This document shows, in pieces, positions 13,301 through 24,068 of a stretch of DNA of 64,000 nt. The stretch comes from Mytilinidion resinicola (taxonomy: Eukaryota; Ascomycota; Dothideomycetes; Mytilinidiales; Mytilinidiaceae), in contig NW_022985439.1 in the NCBI RefSeq assembly GCF_010093595.1, positions 58,869 to 122,868 of the forward strand, written 5' to 3'. The position numbers and the translations under genes were made by a program. The notes below the pieces were generated by a model. The model was not told the origin of the DNA. It did not search any database and worked only from the letters and a program-made list of their open reading frames with translations. How positions within the stretch are numbered: the first letter of the stretch is position 1; every line of letters starts with the position of its first letter.

Positions 13301-13875
13301 TCTATTCTACTGTCCGTTTTTTATTAGTATCTCTAAAGGTTATCTAAAGTGCTAACTCGAAGTATCTATAGTTGCTAAATATAATATTGGTTTCTAGTTT
13401 CTAATTATCTGCGTTAGCGTTGCCGAGCCAGTCTATAAGCATCAGGTTAAACTAGTTAAACGCTTTTTTCTTTAAGAAAGTAGCTGCTATACAGACCTTA
13501 TCTAATTTAAATTTAAGGTTGCTTTAGTTCGTGCGCAGGTATAGCCTTATCTATATTATAAACGCTTGCAAAGCTCCTCTCTTCCTAGTAAACTCTTCGG
13601 GCTTATTTATTTTATAGCCTCTGTAGCTAACTATTCTAGTAGTAGTAAGCTCCTCTTAAACAGTCTAGAGATTTCCCTATAAAGCTATAATCTCTTTATT
13701 TTTAGTATTGCTAGCTTCTTTTAGTGTTTATATTTGTGTAAGCAACGCCTATATACGTGTTGCTACTTTAGTTATAGTTAGGGTTAGTCCAGCAGTTATA
13801 CTACCTAAAGAAGTTAGTAGGGCTATTTTAATTAATTATCTATATACAACTCCTTTAATATAGCGGTGTTTAAAG

Positions 13876-14413
13876 TATAATAGGTTGTCTCTTCTATACC
13901 TTCTAAGTATTTTATACTAAGGCAGGGTATAGGTAAGTTGTTATTAGGGTGCAATAGTTTTTAAAAGGTAAGGCAATAATTAATTAAGGTCTAAGACAGG
14001 GTTATTACTTCTAATAGGTAGTATTAAAGTCTTAAGTTAAATATAAGGTTCCTATCTATATAAAGGAGCGTCCCTTTATATAAAAGCTCTGTCCTAAAAA
14101 ACCTCTTACTTATATAGCTCGCAGCCTTAAGCTTTTTAAGCTGCTTTCTTAGCTCGCAGCCTTAAGCCCCTTAAGCGCTCGCCTAGCTTGCTTCCTTAAG
14201 CCTCTCGAGCTATTATATAACCCTATTCTTATAATATCCTATTCTTAGATCGTTTCTATCTACTAGCAGTCTATAAAGGAATCTAGGATCCCTATACGTC
14301 CTATACGTAACCCTTTTAGTCCTGTAACCTAGTTCTACGTAATTAGCCTTATCTACTTACTTATCTCTATAAGTACCTCTGCGCTCGGGTTATTTATATT
14401 ACGGGTTATAACA
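13876..14413 (-). repeat. Gypsy LTR, right copy (5' LTR)
   Basis: 538 bp, starting TATAATAGGTTGTC and ending GGTTATAACA, directly followed by CTTAC. It is identical in length to the left LTR, so no indels accumulated; the differences are transitions. Confidence 0.93.
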
Positions 14414-14418
14414 CTTAC

Positions 14419-15160
14419 CCTCTATATACCTGCGTATTTATCGCATATACTTTAGCTACTTAATATAGTATACTTCTTACTATTAAAGCTAAAGTACTCT
14501 TAACGTATATAAAACTTAGCACGCCGACGCGTTTACTATATTAATAAAGAAGGCTTTCTACCAGCCTTTAAAAATGCGTTTTTTAACGTGTTTATATATA
14601 AGAACTGTAAAAAGGCCTTTAAGGCCTCTAGATTAGTTCCTATTAATATGCAGGTAGTTCTTAATTACCTTAATATACGGTTATAGACCCTATTACTAGC
14701 ACCTTTACTAGAAATACTATAGTAATTAAAGACCCTAAGCAATATATATAAATTTGGATTATAGTTAAAGCTAGTAAGCAATTCCTTTATATAGTTACTA
14801 ATAACCGCCTAAAAAGGCTTCTTAAAGCTTATTAAAGGAGCCGAAGAAATGCTATATAAAAATATACTTATTAAAGCCCGGGTTAAAGAGCTTAAAAAGC
14901 AACTAGCAGAGATAACTAAGTATAAAGGTTGTAAAAGAAAGCGAATCTAGACTAGCAGTATAATAAAGTATAGTACAGCAGCGTTGTATATAGCTACTAA
15001 AGTGTCTAGAGCATCTAATCTACGGAAAAAGGTAGGTAGTAGAAATGGTGTAAATAGGGCTCTACTAGCTTAACGGCGCTATGGAAACTATAGAGAGGCT
15101 GGGCACAATACGCGTACGTGTAAAAAGAATTAAGAAGCTTCTTCTAAATCTAATCTAAGT
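14419..15160 (+). pseudogene. Pogo copy 1 transposase, C-terminal half (degraded)
   Basis: Continues the transposase interrupted at 6704. It begins LYIPAYLSHILQLLNIVYF, the region after the second catalytic Asp, then YYINKEGFLPAFKNAF and VLNYLNIRL. A charged helical segment follows (RVKELKKQLAEITKYKG), and it ends with YREAGHNTRTCKKN, a decayed CCHC zinc knuckle with one Cys changed to Tyr. The right TIR starts about 60 bp downstream. Confidence 0.85.
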
Positions 15161-15216
15161 GTGTCGTATACAAGTTCTATAGCTGGTTGCGAATAAATTA
15201 ACTGCGCGCATATAGT

Positions 15217-15274
15217 ATTAGTTGTGCCAAGGAAAAATAGCCGGCTCGGTGGTTTAGCCGGCTTAGTAGTAGAA
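15217..15274 (-). repeat. Right terminal inverted repeat of pogo copy 1
   Basis: Reverse complement of the left TIR. It ends GGCTTAGTAGTAGAA and is followed by TA (15275-15276), the duplicated target. Confidence 0.9.
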
Positions 15275-15276
15275 TA

Positions 15277-15864
15277 CGTTATACTTCTTTTTTTTGCTAT
15301 TATAAATAGCTTAAAGGCTATAGAATCTCTAGATTATATTTTTATTTACTAAGTCTAGTAGTTTAGTAATAGTAAAAACTAGGTTTTTAATACCTTTAGG
15401 GTTATAGTAGTTCTATATATTATTTTATACAGTAAGATCCTTAATAGAATTAATCTAATTAGTCTAATTATTGCGTATATTAAGTATTAGAAGGTTGTAA
15501 TCTTTAATTAATATTATCGCAATAATTCCTGCAAAATCCGATAGCAGGAACGGAGCTTTACTGCAAGTTAAGTATAGAACTTAGGCGTAGTAAGTTGCTA
15601 AAACGTGTAATAGATTGCCGTAAATTTAAGATAAACTATTATATTTAATCTTAATTATTTAAAGGCCTTAACTTAGTTAATTTCTAAGTCCTTATCTTTA
15701 AATATTAAGGTTGTAATATTGCTTTTTCTATAACTCTGCTTTTTATAGAATTAGCCGAGGATTATTGCCGCTTTATAAGAACTGCTCTATTAAAAGGAAA
15801 ATTATCTAATTTATTTATTGCTCGTAGTGCTGTATAGCAGGAGAAGAGCTACCGGGCTTATAAC
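15277..15864 (-). other. Copia 5' leader and gag end
   Basis: AT-rich sequence between the pogo insertion and the right copia LTR. By position it is the primer-binding site, leader and start of gag of the minus-strand copia element. On the minus strand, fragments such as LNIKDKDLEI are readable, but no continuous frame survives. Confidence 0.55.
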
Positions 15865-16061
15865 TATCGCACTTAGGTATGCACGGGATAAAGCAGGATT
15901 GGAAATAATATTAAGCAGCAGAGTATAATTAATTGTGTATATATAGTATTTCTTATTAGTTAGGTTACCCCGCCCGACGTTCTATATTATAGCTTTAATA
16001 GCAAGCTTATTAATGCAGTTCTTGCCTCAGGCCTCTATAGCTAATGCCTTGGTCTGCGACA
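15865..16061 (-). repeat. Copia LTR, right copy (5' LTR in element orientation)
   Basis: 197 bp, ending GGTCTGCGACA, followed by GGATA at 16062-16066, which matches 538-542. It is less mutated than the left copy: TGCGACA here corresponds to TATAATA there. Confidence 0.88.
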
Positions 16062-17603
16062 GGATATAATGTCCCTAAATCTACACTACGCGACCGACGC
16101 GCCGGAAAGCCTGCACGACGCGATTGCGAGCCCAACTTAAAGAAACTTACTACGACTGAAAAGGAGGTAATTGTTAGACATATACTGGACCTGGATGCGC
16201 GTGGGTTTGCGCCCACTCTTAATGCTGTACGCGATATGGCGAATATGCTACTTGCTAAGCGCGGCGCTGGCCAGGTTGGCCAGAAGTGGCCAAGGAACTT
16301 TATTAACCGGACACCTAGCCTTAAAACGCGATTTAATCGACCGTATAACTGGCAGAGGGCCCTATGCGAGGATCCTATAATTATTGGAGGCTGGTTTAAC
16401 CTAGTAGCGCGCACTAAAGCTATATACAGCATCTGCGATAAGGACACCTATAATTTTAATGAAACTGGCTTTCTATTCGGCAGGATATTATTACAGCTTG
16501 TTATTACAGGCTCTAAAAGGCGCGGCCGACTAAAAGTAATACAGCCTAGTAATCGCGAGTAGGCTACAGTTATCCAGGGAATTAATGCTGCTAGGTGGGC
16601 GATCCCGCCATTTATTATCTTTACAGCTAAGTACCACCTCTCTACCTGGTATTAGGATAATAATATACCTAGTAATTAGGCTATCTTAGTAAGCAATAAT
16701 AGCTGGATAATAAATAAGCTTAGTGTTATATAGCTGCGGCACTTTAATAGGTATATAAAAGGGAGGACAGCAGGCGCACGCCGGCTATTAATTCTAGATA
16801 GCTATAAAAGCTATAAATCGCTTAAGTTCCAGGCTATCTGCAGGGAGAATAACATCTATACTCTCTGCATGCCAGCGCATTTATCGTACCTCCTACAGCT
16901 ACTTAATATAGGTTGCTTCTCGCTATTAAAGCGCGCGTATAGGCATTAGGTTAATAGCCTAGTACGCAACCATATTAACTATATTACTAAGCTTAAGTTC
17001 TTGCCAGCCTTTAAAGCCGCCTTTAACGCGTTATTTACAAAGGATAACATCTATGCAAGCTTTTAAGGCGCTGGCCTAATCCTATATAATCTAGATAAGG
17101 TACTATCACAGCTCGATGTTAGGCTTCGGACGCCTACCCCCGTTGCCGTAGATGTTACCCCATGGGAATTAAAAACACCAAGCAACGCGCGCGAGCTAGG
17201 GTCTTAATTAATCCTGATTTATGATCGGATACAGAAGCATCAGGATTCTTCTCCTACATCAATTATCCAGTCACTTAATCAGCTTCGAAGGGGCGGTGAG
17301 GTAATGGGCCATGAGCTAGTGTTGCTGCGCGATCGCGTTTCTAGACTTGAGAAGGCAAATGAGGCCGCCACAAGGCGTAAACAACGCAAAAGGAAACGGA
17401 TCCAGAAGCGAGGCACCTTGACAAAGGCAGAAGGAGAGGATATTATTGCTCAAAGGGACGTTGAGCAGCAGCTAGAGAGTGAAACGCGTCAAGGCAACGC
17501 GCAATCAGGTGTCAGCCGGCAGGCCTCAGCGCGCTGTAAGCTTTGTAGACAGCCTGGGCATAACTCACGAACGTGTGAGAAACGTACTCTAGATACTATC
17601 TAA
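16062..17603 (+). pseudogene. Fot1/pogo transposase copy 2, 3' part, interrupted by the copia element
   Basis: From GYNVPKSTLRDR the plus strand reads a pogo transposase in one frame to position 17603. Landmarks in order are LTTTEKEVIVRHILDLDARG (HTH), YNFNETGF (first DDE aspartate now Asn), LLILDSYKSY (second), CMPAHLSYLLQLLNIGCFS, LPAFKAAFNALF, and VLSQLDVRLRTPTPVAVDV. A Lys/Arg-rich helical tail ends in CKLCRQPGHNSRTC, an intact CCHC knuckle. Several in-frame stops sit at former Trp, Gln and Arg codons, but no frameshift is needed, so decay is by point mutation. The 5' end is separated by the copia insertion (GGATA duplication) and should lie just left of 538. It is much less AT-rich than pogo copy 1. 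Confidence 0.87.
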
Positions 17604-17810
17604 TCCTGCAGAGCTACTATACTACTAGTATTTCTATGCGTTGTTGAGTTATAAGGTGTCGCGTTGCAAAAAAGTTGAAGGGTGCGCGACTCGCTTGCCA
17701 CCTACGTTATCCGTTGTAAACACCTCACACAAGCGCCTCGCTATACCAAGCAGCGCACGTCGCATATATGGAGATGGGGAGAGGATATATAATAGAAGGA
17801 CGGGATAATC
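17604..17810. other. Transposon junction sequence, no gene
   Basis: About 200 bp between the pogo copy 2 stop codon and the hAT-like BED finger. It should contain the right end of the pogo element and the left end of the hAT element, but I could not match either to a partner repeat. Confidence 0.4.
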
Positions 17811-17813
17811 GGA

Positions 17814-18446
17814 CAACTGGATGTTTATTACTGCTATTTTTGTAAGCGTGCAAAGCGAAGCTAGGATTTACCTGTGGTCTTAAACGGTAGAGGAACTGCT
17901 GCGGATCATCTTGTAAAGATGCACAAGATGGATAAGAAGTCGGGCGAGCTATGTACTGCTGCGCAAGGCCCTATTCTGCAGTTTAAATCCGCTAGGGGGC
18001 TTTATATAGCTACGAACTTTAAGTCCTTAAAGCGCTTACCGCCGATGAGCGATAAATATAAGAGGCTATTCAGCAGCGCATCTATATTGCTGGGTAGGAG
18101 ACGCCTTGGAATAGATATAATTGAGGCAAATAAATGCCTACAGTTATCCTACGGCCCTCCGCCTACGGATGCATTTAATAATGCAGAGCATGCCGCGTTG
18201 CTTGGTGCGTCGCGAGTATCACCAGCCTCGTTGGCCGAGCAGGTGGAGGAGCGATTGAGGGCATCACAACGCGAGGAAGCAAACGCCATGGCCGCCGACG
18301 GCGACGACGAGGCGCTGGCGGAGCAGGAACTACGTGAGGCCGAAGAGGAGGCTATATTAGAGGGCCCTGCACCACCTACTGAGGTTGTAGATGTAGATGA
18401 GGATAATATGGTGTTGAGTGATGGCTCGGGATCGCAATTTAGGTAG
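17814..18446 (+). pseudogene. Internally deleted hAT transposase: BED zinc finger joined to C-terminal dimerisation region
   Basis: The reading starts YYCYFCKRAKRS, passes one in-frame TAG (17862-17864), and continues DLPVVLNGRGTAADHLVKMH. This supplies the C-x2-C...H-x5-H ligands of a BED-type finger. Only about 50 residues later comes YKRLFSSASILLGRRRLG then IDIIEANKCL, the hAT C-terminal dimerisation signature. The RNase-H-like catalytic core, normally 400-500 residues, is absent. The C-terminus is acidic (EEEAILEGPAPPTEVVDVDE). From 17874 it is open for 190 codons, so a short protein could still be made. It could be a non-autonomous deletion derivative or a retained DNA-binding/dimerising fragment. 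Confidence 0.75.
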
Positions 18447-18641
18447 TAGGTTTGGTCACTTCTCACCCTTAACTTAGCCCACGCTAAGCTACTTTAGGCA
18501 ATATACTCGGCTTCAACACCTTACAACTCGCTAGCGTGGACCTCCTGTAGCTCCTGGAGCTCCATAGCGATTCCGCTGGGTTGGAGTGGATTTGAGGCCA
18601 AACCCAACCCGCTCCAGTCCAGTTCCTTCACTGCCCGTATC
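18447..18641 (+). mobile_element. hAT right-end region with candidate terminal repeat
   Basis: Downstream of the hAT frame the sequence ends CCAGTTCCTTCACTG at 18633. Read inward on the other strand this begins CAGTGAAGGAACTGG, the CAGTG-type terminus of many fungal hAT elements. The following 8 bases, CCCGTATC (18634-18641), would be the target duplication, but I did not find the matching left copy. Confidence 0.5.
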
Positions 18642-20600
18642 CGTTATTCCCGCCAAGTAGATGTCTTGATGGACCAAATTTGAGATAGCCATGGGGCCAG
18701 GGCACGTGTCAGCACATTCCTATTCCGGATTATTTGGCTTGACATGAGACTGCAGATCTAGAGGCAAATCGGCTTGGTGATGTTGTCTGACAGCAGTGGC
18801 TGAAGGAAAGAGAGCTGATTTGTGCACACGCATCGTTACCCTGTTCGGCTGACGAATAGGTTTTAGGCAGGGCAGCCGGAATGCAGAAGGTCTAATGTGA
18901 GTATGAAACATCGAATTGTACACACGCTGTGTGTAGCGTTGCTTGAAATATAAATCTTTGGAAGGCAGTTCGTAGAGTAAACACTGGAGAAAATCAAGTG
19001 TGTTTCCGTTTGAAAATCTGGTAGGTAATCGAATCGCGATACTTGCTTGAAGCATGTGAAAGTCCACCGGGGTGCTAGAGGACTGCATGCAGCTAAGTGG
19101 AGCTGAGTACCCGAGAGTATGGGAATGGCTCTTGTAGCGCCATCTAGCTGCGCATCTCATGCCTCCGATGACCAACCACTCCTCCACGCGCTCTTGTCGC
19201 CGCCTGTTGGCCTTTAAGCTCGACGGCAGGTTCGCAACTCGAGACTCAAGTTCGATCTCGTGTCGACTGTTCCCGACTCACGCCGCATGGCTGGCTGCCT
19301 CACGGTTTCAGTCTACCTCTAAAGCGCGTGTCTAGCGTCAGGGGGTCTAGCAGCACCGTATTGTTGCTATCCGCATTAGCATAGTATGTGCGAATGAGTC
19401 TCACAGCAACGCAAGCAGTAAGTGTTGCCAGGCAGAGAAAGACGGCTTGTAGCAGTGTGAAAGCGTGAGTTTGTAAAATGACGGTATATGGCTTCAAAAC
19501 TCACCAATCCTTCGAGATGGCTGATATCATGCTCATTTCCGCGTTGAAAAGGGTCGGGAAAATGGTCCCAGTCGCAGAATGCTTGGCTGTTTGGTGGATA
19601 CGGATTCCAGTTTCAGGATATTATAAAAACCTCTAGTGTCACAGTGTTACGTACTGAGCAAGACCCGAGTTCGGGGCCCATTATTCCGAAGCTGATAAGA
19701 GAGCACATGTAGATTGACTATGATGTTGTTCTAAGACATTGGGACGCACGCCCCAGCTTACAACGTTAGACGGTAGTCCCAAGAAGGTTTTGTAAGACAT
19801 CTGCGTGCGCCACCTATGTCATAGCGAGGTATGGGCGTGTTAGAGAGTTCATGGAGGATTGGATCTACGGTTGTTGAGCGGCCTATGTGATGAGGGCCGT
19901 ATGTTGGGCTCGTACGTGGACTCGTACGAAGGCTGATGGATTGGCAGCTGTAATTTAGCCGTTACACGGGCGCGCTACGTGGTCCCCTAAAGCTTCTTTG
20001 CTGAAGGATTGGATGCTGGTAGTGGTCGAATCCTCTTCCCGCACTGCCTCCGGCACTCAAGCTCAAGGATGCAGACTTCTATCCGCTGATACCTGGTATC
20101 GAAGACGGTACTGTTGACCGTGTCCCTTCGAGATGGCACCGTACGAGCTGCCAAATGCAGCAACTTTGTGGCTAGTGTTTGGCGCGGGCTCGCCGGAAGT
20201 GAAGTGGTATGCAGCGCCACTGCCGGCCGTTGACGGGAGGGATGGCATCCCTGAAAGCTTCGGGCCGAGTCCGAGTTCAATTCGCGTGGGATTCTGGCCA
20301 GCGTCAACACCGGGGTGCTCACGGTATGCTGTTATTGGGCGAGGCATCCAGATCGACGCTGCGAGTGCAGTTCGCAGCGGGGAAGTTCCGCCGTACTGGG
20401 AGAAATTCGCGCAGAATTAAAACAAGCACGAAAAGTGTATTTTTGAACGTCGACTCGTGTCGACAGCCCAAGAGACAGGAAAAGTTGAGTACCTACTGTC
20501 CTCGAGAGCCAATCCCACGCGCATTCGAGCTTCTCTAGCGACTCCTGCCTGCGTCTTTCGTGGAGCAAGATGGAATAGCTAGCTTCAACGACGGGCCAAG
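18642..20600. other. Unassigned region, no supported gene
   Basis: Composition is normal and RIP decay is absent. Minus-strand frames such as 18720-19187 (155 codons) and 19300-19497 (a hydrophobic 65-codon frame) have no recognisable domains, splice structure or partners. I see no RNA gene and no clear repeat. Probably intergenic DNA, possibly with relics. Confidence 0.5.
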
Positions 20601-21483
20601 AGGTGGCGGAGCTCGCCAGGCAAACAGAGCTAAATGATGCTTTTCGAGATATCTGTACGGCCATATAAGCGAAGATTTCTTGCATTCTGGGGAAGGGTTC
20701 TTGGGGACGGAAGAGAACCGCCCCACCCCGGCACTCCGCTCGCATGCGGGCTCGTATCGTGCAGCTCGGTTGATATGCATGCGTTTGACAGGCCCACGGT
20801 GTTGCAGACGAAGAACGGCACCATGGTCGCACAGGGCAGGTCGTCGCCGGGCAGGTCGTCGCCAGTGCTGCCTCCTGCCACTATGCCACGCTCATGCGGT
20901 ATGCCGAGTGTCCCATTGCCACGCTTCTGATAGACGCGAGCGGCGACACCGGCAGCCAACGTGCCAGCCCGCGCCGGAGCGCATGCAACACGGGCGATGG
21001 CGCCATGCTGGAGGCGTCTGGCGGGCGGGATGGCCCGTGTTTAACGTTCCCGCCCACGCGCCTCCCGACGCCCACACGCTTGACGCGCCGGCCACGATTA
21101 GGCTGGGCATACTCCTTTGGGCTGGCCTGGTCTCAGGGGGCAGGGGCGCGTGCTCGCGGGCGTGGCAGCGGGCGTGGCAGCGGGCGTGGCAGCGGGCGCC
21201 CTCGCCGGCCAGGCATTGGTGGCTGTGGTGGCAGCACCCCGTCGGCGGGAATCGCGATCCTCTCTCGTATCGGGCTGGGTGGTCGGCGTTGCACTTCCCA
21301 CGCAGGCCTGCCTCTGGCCTCCAACGGCGCAATCTGATGCCAAGCCCTGCCTCCCGCGCGGTGCCTCGCGCCTCAATAAAGAACTTGTGGCACACCCCAC
21401 AACCCCACAACACCACCGGCCACTACCTCCGTCCATCACCGCTCCCTTCCGTGCCGCTGAATCACGCAGACGTCGTCGCCGCC
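20601..21483 (+). promoter_or_regulatory. GC-rich upstream region of the Zn2Cys6 gene
   Basis: A GC-rich stretch open in several frames on both strands at once, which indicates composition rather than coding. It contains a short tandem repeat, about three and a half units of GGGCGTGGCAGC, near 21158-21200, and a CT-rich tract just before the start codon. It is the likely promoter and 5' leader of the regulator at 21484. Confidence 0.5.
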
Positions 21484-24068
21484 ATGTTTGCGACCTTTAC
21501 CTCGTCCATGGACGCCCGGAGCAAGAGCCAGACGAATGGTGCACCGACCTCATCGCGTCCCAAGAGGCATGTCGCCGCTCGAGCGTGTGACCGTTGCAGG
21601 GCAAACCGAATCAAGTGCGACGACGGCCAGCCCTGCAAGCACTGCCGCGTCAAAGATGTGGAGTGCTGCAAGGGCCGGCCCGGCGAGCATCCCGACAGGT
21701 GAGTGTATACGGCCCCTCTCAGGCTTTATACAGTGTGCATTTTGCGGGGTTGGACACGCAACTGACGCGTCTGCACGCTAGGGATGTGGAAACGCTGAGA
21801 TCGCGAGTCAATGAACTCGAAGCCCAGCTGCAGCAGAAGAGCGCTCAGACGAGTCCAGCTGCTTCTTCCGCAACTGCTGCTCTGCCATCGCCGCCAGACT
21901 CCGAAGACACGACGAGTCCGGGCAGCCAGCAGTCCCTCGACAGACGCTCGACCAACAGCTGGGTAGGGTTTTGGAAGACGGATCCCAATACCAAGCAGGC
22001 GCAGTACTATGGGCCCACGTCGTTCAATTTCTTCCTGTACCGACTGGGCGGGTATCTGACATCAAGTTGCAACCAACCGCAGCTAGCGGAGGCCATGCAG
22101 GCGATCACAACCCCTTCTTCTCACTCAACTGCCGACAGTGGCACAGCAGCGGCCCTGTCTCGCCCCCAGGAAGAGGGGCTACTAGACATGTTTTGGCAGT
22201 CGTATCACAGCATGTTCCCAGTCCTGGATGAAGCTGAGTTTCGCAGCCACTACAACGCGCTGTGGTTTTCGCAAGCGTCGTCTCCAGTCGAGACGTCGCG
22301 GCAGCCCTCCGCGCTGGTGGACATAATACTTGCCCTGTGCATCCAGTTCAGCACTGCTGCTCTGGCGTCCAGCGTTCCAGCCACGGAGGTTGACTCTGGT
22401 AATGCAACCCAGCTGGGCAGGTGGTTGTACGACCGAAGCCAGAATCTTGTACGAAGTGAGCAGGACGGCCCGTCGATTTCAACGCTGCAGGTTCACATCT
22501 ACTCCATCATCTTCCTTATAAATTGCTCGTTACTACCGCAAGCCCACGGGGTGCTATCCGCTGCTGTACACGTAGCCTGTGCCCTGGGCTTGCATCATGA
22601 GCTCCCGGAAGATCTCCCAGCATCCCAGAGGTCGCTTTTGCGGCGGCTGTGGTTGATGCTGTTCTACCTAGATTCGAAATGCAGTCTCGACCTCGGTCGG
22701 CCATTTTTGATTCCCTGGCCCGGACCAGGTGGCACCACCGAGCCGTGGGAAAACGATCAGCACGCTGTGGCCTTGGTTGACACCAGCAATACGAACTACG
22801 AGGGCATCAATTGGCTCACCTGCCACAATCAGTATGTTAAACTGATGGGCGTGATTCGCAGCATTTCAGTCTCCTTCTCCGCCAAATGCGACGAGCTATT
22901 AGCGGCGCAGCCTACCCCTTCTCTCTATTCAAATCCCAGCGTATTGGAGGCATCTGCCTCTTCGCTGCGGCAAAGCCTCGCATTACTCCGACCATGGATC
23001 AGCGGTGTTCCTACTGCACTCAAGTTCTCTCGTAAAGACGGTGGAGAGGCTTTCTCTGCAACGCGATATCAGGTCCAGTTTGATGCGTTTGCGCCCATCT
23101 GGCTGCAGCGCCAACGCCTGCTACTGGAGCTCCTATATCACAACGCCCTGCTCTGTCTCTACCGCACTTTTATCAAATATCCAACACCAAACGCAGGCCC
23201 CGAATCTCTCGGGCCTAGTATCACTACGCTCTCGGTTGGGAACGCTGTATCCGCTCTCAATCATGGAATAGCGACCATCTATATCATAGACCAAGCGATG
23301 ATTGAAACGGACCTGCTTACTTCCTGGCATCGAGCATACCAGTTCTTATGGGAAGCATCCGTCATCGTCGTAGGCTTCACCTTTGCACGACCTCTATGTC
23401 CCCACACAGCATCTGCCCGCACCGCGATCTCCACTGCAATACGCGCATTTGGTGTTTTTGCTGCCCACGGGATAGCACCCGCAAATACCGCCGCAAGGAT
23501 CCTGCGCGAGCTAAGTAGTACGAGCGGCGATGCCCTGGGCACCTTTCGCAGCAACTTCCCAACTCCTGCGCCAGCTCCAGTGCAGAACCCGAGGAGGTCC
23601 GGGGACAAAACACCTGTGACGCAACAGCCCGCCGCACGGCCTGGCAGCGACAGCTTCTCCGCACCACCCCAGATCGCCCATTCGCGAGGATCGAGCAATA
23701 GCACCCCCGTCATGCAGCAGTCAATCACACAGCCCAGAGGCTCAATGTCCTGGATGACGCAAGCACAGACGCCCGAGAATATGGCATTCCTCCCCACGAC
23801 ATCATTAATGAATTTCCCACCAGACCTATCTTCAAATCTCTCCACAAGTCTCGATTCGAATTTCGCTGCAAATACGTTTAGTACTGATTTTCCTTCGGGC
23901 GACATGAATGCGGCCTTTGCGGAGCCCCTTCCGTTTAACTCCGCGCCCATGTCGATGGATTTCTCAGCGGATATGCTCGCGTCGGTTGATATGCAGAATG
24001 CAGTTCAAAACATGGATTGGGATCAGGATTTCAGCGTTTGGCCCGGAAATGTCGGCCGTGGGACATAG
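21484..24068 (+). CDS. Zn2Cys6 (Gal4-type) transcription factor
   Basis: Two exons, 21484-21698 and 21782-24068, with an 83-bp intron (GTGAGT...CTAG); the product is 833 residues. Near residues 34-62 is a complete binuclear zinc cluster, C-x2-C-x6-C-x5-C-x2-C-x6-C (ACDRCRANRIKC, then PCKHCRVKDVEC). Splicing leads directly into a heptad-like dimerisation segment, RDVETLRSRVNELEAQLQ. A fungal-specific transcription factor domain follows (LLDMFWQSYHSMFPVLDEAE onward). The C-terminus is Ser/Pro/Gln-rich and then acidic/Asn-rich, as in activation regions. The start is chosen at the first ATG in frame with the cluster, after a CT-rich leader; ATG at 21508 is an alternative. It converges on the PKS gene, so it is a candidate pathway regulator, although a xylanolytic-type regulator unrelated to the cluster cannot be excluded. 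Confidence 0.88.

Larger units (their letters stand above)
6710..14413 (-). mobile_element. Ty3/gypsy chromovirus, complete length, RIP-degraded
   Basis: A 7704-bp element with two 538-bp LTRs (6710-7247 and 13876-14413), flanked by CTTAC at 6705-6709 and 14414-14418. Domains read on the minus strand, in element order: gag with a decayed CCHC knuckle (around 12850-12905), aspartic protease (around 11370-11450, ALLNSSAQGNF), reverse transcriptase (around 9950-10900, including AYLNNILIY where the YLDD catalytic site is lost), RNase H (around 9600-9900), integrase (around 8300-9250) and a C-terminal chromodomain (around 8050-8190, KYLIKWKEYS). A purine-rich tract precedes the left LTR. Stops occur throughout and the element is dead. 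Confidence 0.92.
5725..15276 (+). mobile_element. Fot1/pogo-type DNA transposon, copy 1, split by a gypsy element
   Basis: The terminal inverted repeats at 5727-5784 and 15217-15274 share ACTACTAAGCCGGCTAAACC and continue to match for nearly 60 bp with a few transitions. Both ends abut the dinucleotide TA, the Tc1/mariner/pogo target duplication. Without the gypsy insertion and its duplicated CTTAC the element is 1839 bp, typical of Fot1/pogo. It sits inside the copia element, 77 bp beyond the GCTAG copy that flanks the solo LTR. Confidence 0.9.
538..16066 (-). mobile_element. Ty1/copia LTR retrotransposon, RIP-degraded, with later insertions
   Basis: The element is bounded by two LTRs (543-736 and 15865-16061) and flanked by the 5-bp duplication GGATA (538-542 and 16062-16066). 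Without its own insertions it is about 5.55 kb, normal for Ty1/copia. The coding strand is minus. Reverse transcriptase motifs survive around 1730-2280: FKNAFINADID, GYRTLGKV, LKALYSLRKL, and FLYIDNLLII where the YVDD box has decayed. Integrase-like sequence around 2700-3600 includes KKVHLDLIYI. The gag end lies at higher coordinates, partly at 15277-15864. Nearly every reading frame is broken by TAG/TAA, and TA dinucleotides dominate, as expected from heavy RIP. It cannot encode a functional protein. Confidence 0.9.

Noticed and set aside
16010..16447. 145-codon minus-strand frame over pogo copy 2
   Set aside because: Antisense to the recognised transposase helix-turn-helix, which gives the meaningful protein.
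1..18000. Possible centromere or AT-isochore as an explanation for the AT-rich DNA
   Set aside because: The AT-rich content is fully accounted for by identifiable transposons with target duplications, and ends sharply at the element border near 16062.
20680..21702. 340-codon plus-strand frame that would extend the Zn2Cys6 protein upstream by 268 residues
   Set aside because: The region is GC-rich and open in several frames on both strands, with Arg/Pro/Ala-rich noise-like translations. The zinc cluster normally lies near the N-terminus, and a good ATG with CT-rich leader exists at 21484.
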